From contig CANHHI010000083.1 of the NCBI GenBank assembly GCA_947460225.1, positions 1-6,936 of the forward strand: a stretch of DNA of 6,936 nt, in the 5' to 3' direction. Made by a program: the position numbers and the translations under genes. This document shows positions 4,767 through 6,936 of the stretch, piece after piece (position 1 is the stretch's first letter; every line of letters starts with the position of its first letter). The notes below the pieces were generated by a model. The model was given only the letters and a program-made list of their open reading frames with translations, was not told the DNA's origin and did not search any database. This DNA is from Flavobacteriales bacterium. GTDB taxonomy: Bacteria > Bacteroidota > Bacteroidia > Flavobacteriales_D > CANHHI01.

Positions 4767-6821
4767 TTATTGCTTTTGAAAGGGCAATAAAATTGTACTC
4801 AGCATCTTATTGTTTTTATCTATAGGAAAAGCATACGTATCTATTGTCTCTCGCTCTTTGGTTGGCAATGGTTTAACCACGTCATATCCAAATAACATCA
4901 AATGTTTGAGAGACGTATAAACATTTTTACCTTCACTTTCTAAATATATAGGTTTACCTGATACACTTACATTAAAAACACTAGTAGATTTAGGCACATC
5001 GTTTAAATAATCCTGGAAAGCATAAAGTTTAAACATCTCATTTTCTAGTTTGATATGATCAAATACATTCATGTGGCTTACTGTGTTATCCCATTTATCA
5101 CAATACCAACTATTTGATCCTAATCCCCAAGCAATATCATTTGCCTTCACATAAAATGCCTCTATGGGATAATTCTCAGAAAATAGCATGTCAATAAGAC
5201 TATGGTCAAAATTATTCTTTAAAACAGATTCAAACAGTTGATTAAATTCTCTACCTGCATAAGTTGTACAAGTTTGACGCAACATCTGCGTATAAATTTG
5301 AACTCTTGCAATCGGATTATTTAACACTGTTTTTAGCGTGTTTTCTTTGTATTTATCGTAAGATATTTTAAATTTCCCTGCGTATCTAGATTGACTTTGT
5401 TCTTGTAACATAGGATATAAATCTTGTGAAGTATTATCTTGCTGTTTATTTACAGCAAAAATACCCATTTGCGCATTTGCATCAAACATCTCAAAATCTA
5501 AAGGAGCACTGGTAGTCTGAGTAATAGTTGGCAGAATTCCAACTCCTGCTAGTATGGCATTCATATCAGACGTTGAATGATAAATTCCTGCATTGTGAAA
5601 ATTATTCACTGCTGTCACATATTCTGGATTTGGGATAGTTGTAACCGACTTTGCTGAAAACGTTTTTACCTTTAATGATTTTAACATTTGCATATCCCCT
5701 AACTCTAAATGATACCCTGATAATACACCTTGAACTTTATCTGGTTTTAGCAATTGTTCTCCTTTACCAAAATCTGCCCAAAATTCCACATCATAAGAAT
5801 CGGCAAGAAGCGGAGAATTATCAAATGAAAAATATTTTCTGGCTTTTGTTGGCTTAAAAGAAACCGAAAGCGCACTTTGAAGTTTTTCCTTAAGCTCCTT
5901 ATCACACAAGACTCCAGCTGCAGTAATATTTTGTAAAATATCATGAGACTGTGGGTGTAATAATGCATCGAACAAGGCGTTTGCTAGGGCTCCTGAACAG
6001 AGCATTTCAGAGCCTAACTCTGCAATAGGCGTGGTTAATAGACGTAGAAAATTGTCACCTGGATTATACATGTCCACAACTAAATTTAACTTTCCCTTAG
6101 GAATATCAGACACAAGACGAACATCAATCTCAAAAACTTGTTCCATTTGGCTACCATCATCGTTAGGAGCATGGTGCAAAGAAAATTTAGGGGAAGCCCA
6201 AGACTTAGATGGCGTCTCAAAATAACCATACAAATACATCATATTATCATCTATGTAATTCACTTTCATTGTCTCATAGTAATCCCTAGCATCTATTCTC
6301 AATTTACCATTATCTAGCATCTCCATCTCTACCCATTGTATATTGTCAAACAATACAGTAGCAATTGCTTGAGCTGGTATTACAGCAACAAGCTCTCCTA
6401 ATGCAATAGCGACTTCCTTGGGGTCTTTTATCAATGTTTCCACAAACTGAACCAGCACGGCAGAGTTTATAATAAGATCTAGCACCAAGGTCATGGGATC
6501 CGCAGCCATAAACAAAGATGTTACCATTGTACCAATTTGTAAATAACTAAGCACATCTAAAACATCATCAAGATAAGGGTCTAAATGGCTTGTATGAAAG
6601 AAATCAGACACATTTTGCACATATTGGTCATACGTTATCGTTCCTTTTAATGCAGAACTATTTCCAAATTTCTGCAAAGGAATCTGATGTTGCTGAATGT
6701 TTTCCACAATGGGTTTTTTTGCTTGCTTGGTACAAGCAGAAAAGATAAAGTTGCATAAGGTCAAGAATAGCACACATAATGCCAATAATAATGCTTGAAC
6801 TTTTTGTTTGAATTGTTTCAT
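4767..6821 (-). CDS. large lipoprotein of unknown function
   Basis: I do not recognise this 684-residue protein. The N terminus is a lipoprotein signal: basic start (KQFKQK), hydrophobic run 10-28, then FSA before C30, a relaxed but acceptable lipobox. The residues after C30 (TKQAKK) are basic, unlike the acidic surface-export signals described in Capnocytophaga and Flavobacterium, so a periplasm-facing anchor is slightly favoured. Two hydrophobic helical stretches follow in the mature part (about 94-131 and 137-158), long enough to enter a membrane or pack as a buried hairpin. The rest alternates predicted strands (for example EIDVRLV and KLNLVVDMYN) and helices. Four cysteines occur in the body, in the contexts MLCSG, VLCDK, QTCTT and WYCDK, and could form disulfides. 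The ATG lies 28 bases after the preceding gene's stop, so the two are probably co-transcribed. Base composition is AT-rich compared with the genes to the left. Confidence 0.85.
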   Translation of the reverse strand: MKQFKQKVQALLLALCVLFLTLCNFIFSACTKQAKKPIVENIQQHQIPLQKFGNSSALKGTITYDQYVQNVSDFFHTSHLDPYLDDVLDVLSYLQIGTMVTSLFMAADPMTLVLDLIINSAVLVQFVETLIKDPKEVAIALGELVAVIPAQAIATVLFDNIQWVEMEMLDNGKLRIDARDYYETMKVNYIDDNMMYLYGYFETPSKSWASPKFSLHHAPNDDGSQMEQVFEIDVRLVSDIPKGKLNLVVDMYNPGDNFLRLLTTPIAELGSEMLCSGALANALFDALLHPQSHDILQNITAAGVLCDKELKEKLQSALSVSFKPTKARKYFSFDNSPLLADSYDVEFWADFGKGEQLLKPDKVQGVLSGYHLELGDMQMLKSLKVKTFSAKSVTTIPNPEYVTAVNNFHNAGIYHSTSDMNAILAGVGILPTITQTTSAPLDFEMFDANAQMGIFAVNKQQDNTSQDLYPMLQEQSQSRYAGKFKISYDKYKENTLKTVLNNPIARVQIYTQMLRQTCTTYAGREFNQLFESVLKNNFDHSLIDMLFSENYPIEAFYVKANDIAWGLGSNSWYCDKWDNTVSHMNVFDHIKLENEMFKLYAFQDYLNDVPKSTSVFNVSVSGKPIYLESEGKNVYTSLKHLMLFGYDVVKPLPTKERETIDTYAFPIDKNNKMLSTILLPFQKQ

Positions 6822-6849
6822 GATTTTTTAAAATTTTTATTAGATTAGA
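6822..6849 (-). other. AT-only leader between the two minus-strand genes
   Basis: The 28 bases between the upstream stop and the lipoprotein ATG are nearly all A and T and contain short TAATC-like repeats (about 6838-6850). I see no TAnnTTTG element or hairpin, so the lipoprotein is probably expressed from a promoter outside the window. An AT-rich stretch directly before the start is the usual Bacteroidota translation signal in place of a Shine-Dalgarno sequence. Confidence 0.35.
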
Positions 6850-6936
6850 TTATATTTTTTTCAATAAAAGCTGCATAATAGACTCTTTCTCGTTAAACGA
6901 TGCACGCATCAAATCATCAAAACCTTGTTCTCCTAA
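6850..6936 (-). CDS. C-terminal end of an unidentified gene (5' end outside window)
   Basis: From the right edge the minus strand reads 28 codons (LGEQGFDD, then LMRASFNEKES, then IMQLLLKKI) to a TAA at 6852-6850. The mix of charged and hydrophobic residues looks like an amphipathic C-terminal helix of a real protein, and the stop falls 28 bases before the lipoprotein ATG, as expected for an operon. The fragment is too short to assign to a family. Confidence 0.55.
   Translation of the reverse strand, partial: LGEQGFDDLMRASFNEKESIMQLLLKKI

Noticed and set aside
5651..5857. Plus-strand small ORF with hydrophobic residues inside the lipoprotein gene
   Set aside because: It is fully antisense to a long, coherent minus-strand gene, with no promoter-like element seen before it.
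6838..6853. Short tandem repeat of TAATC on the minus strand as a regulatory or attachment site
   Set aside because: Three copies at most in an AT-only spacer; too short and low in complexity to support a role.

Overview
The window looks like a chromosomal segment of a Bacteroidota bacterium, possibly of the Cytophagales or Flavobacteriales; I cannot name a genus. The grounds are: no Shine-Dalgarno sequences before the starts; promoter-like elements of the Bacteroidota housekeeping type (TTG/TTTG about 19-21 bp before TAnnTTTG) rather than E. coli -35/-10 boxes; a DUF2911 protein; and a bacilliredoxin-like YtxJ protein. Coding density is high and no gap exceeds about 105 bp. I saw no rRNA, tRNA, CRISPR array, insertion sequence or phage gene.

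Layout. (1) Bases 1-774 hold the C-terminal eight membrane segments of an MFS exporter, cut by the left edge. It converges on an AraC-family regulator (787-1656, minus), and the two share a bidirectional terminator hairpin. (2) Reading away from the regulator is a tightly packed plus-strand group: nitroreductase-like flavoenzyme (1743-2405), YtxJ-like thioredoxin-fold protein (2416-2751), a 47-codon stump of a secreted, probably cupin-type protein (2755-2898), and an NADP(H)-type SDR oxidoreductase (2952-3740). (3) A DUF2911 secreted protein (start chosen at 3846) follows with its own promoter and ends at a strong terminator (4717-4748). (4) The right third, on the minus strand, holds a large lipoprotein of unknown function (4767-6821). 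Upstream of it is the last 28 codons of another gene entering from the right edge (6850-6936). This block is visibly richer in A+T than the rest.

How they may work together. The regulator and divergent nitroreductase-YtxJ-(stump)-SDR group look like a redox or electrophile-response cassette: two NAD(P)H-dependent reductases and a low-molecular-weight-thiol-linked redox protein next to an AraC-type sensor with a cupin-like ligand domain. This is inferred from content and spacing. The sequence does not show the inducer or the substrates.

The points most worth a second look are the cupin stump, the coincidence of promoters with start codons at two genes (suggesting leaderless mRNAs), and the unrecognised AT-rich lipoprotein with long hydrophobic helices in its mature part. 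Nothing here proves a new biological system.
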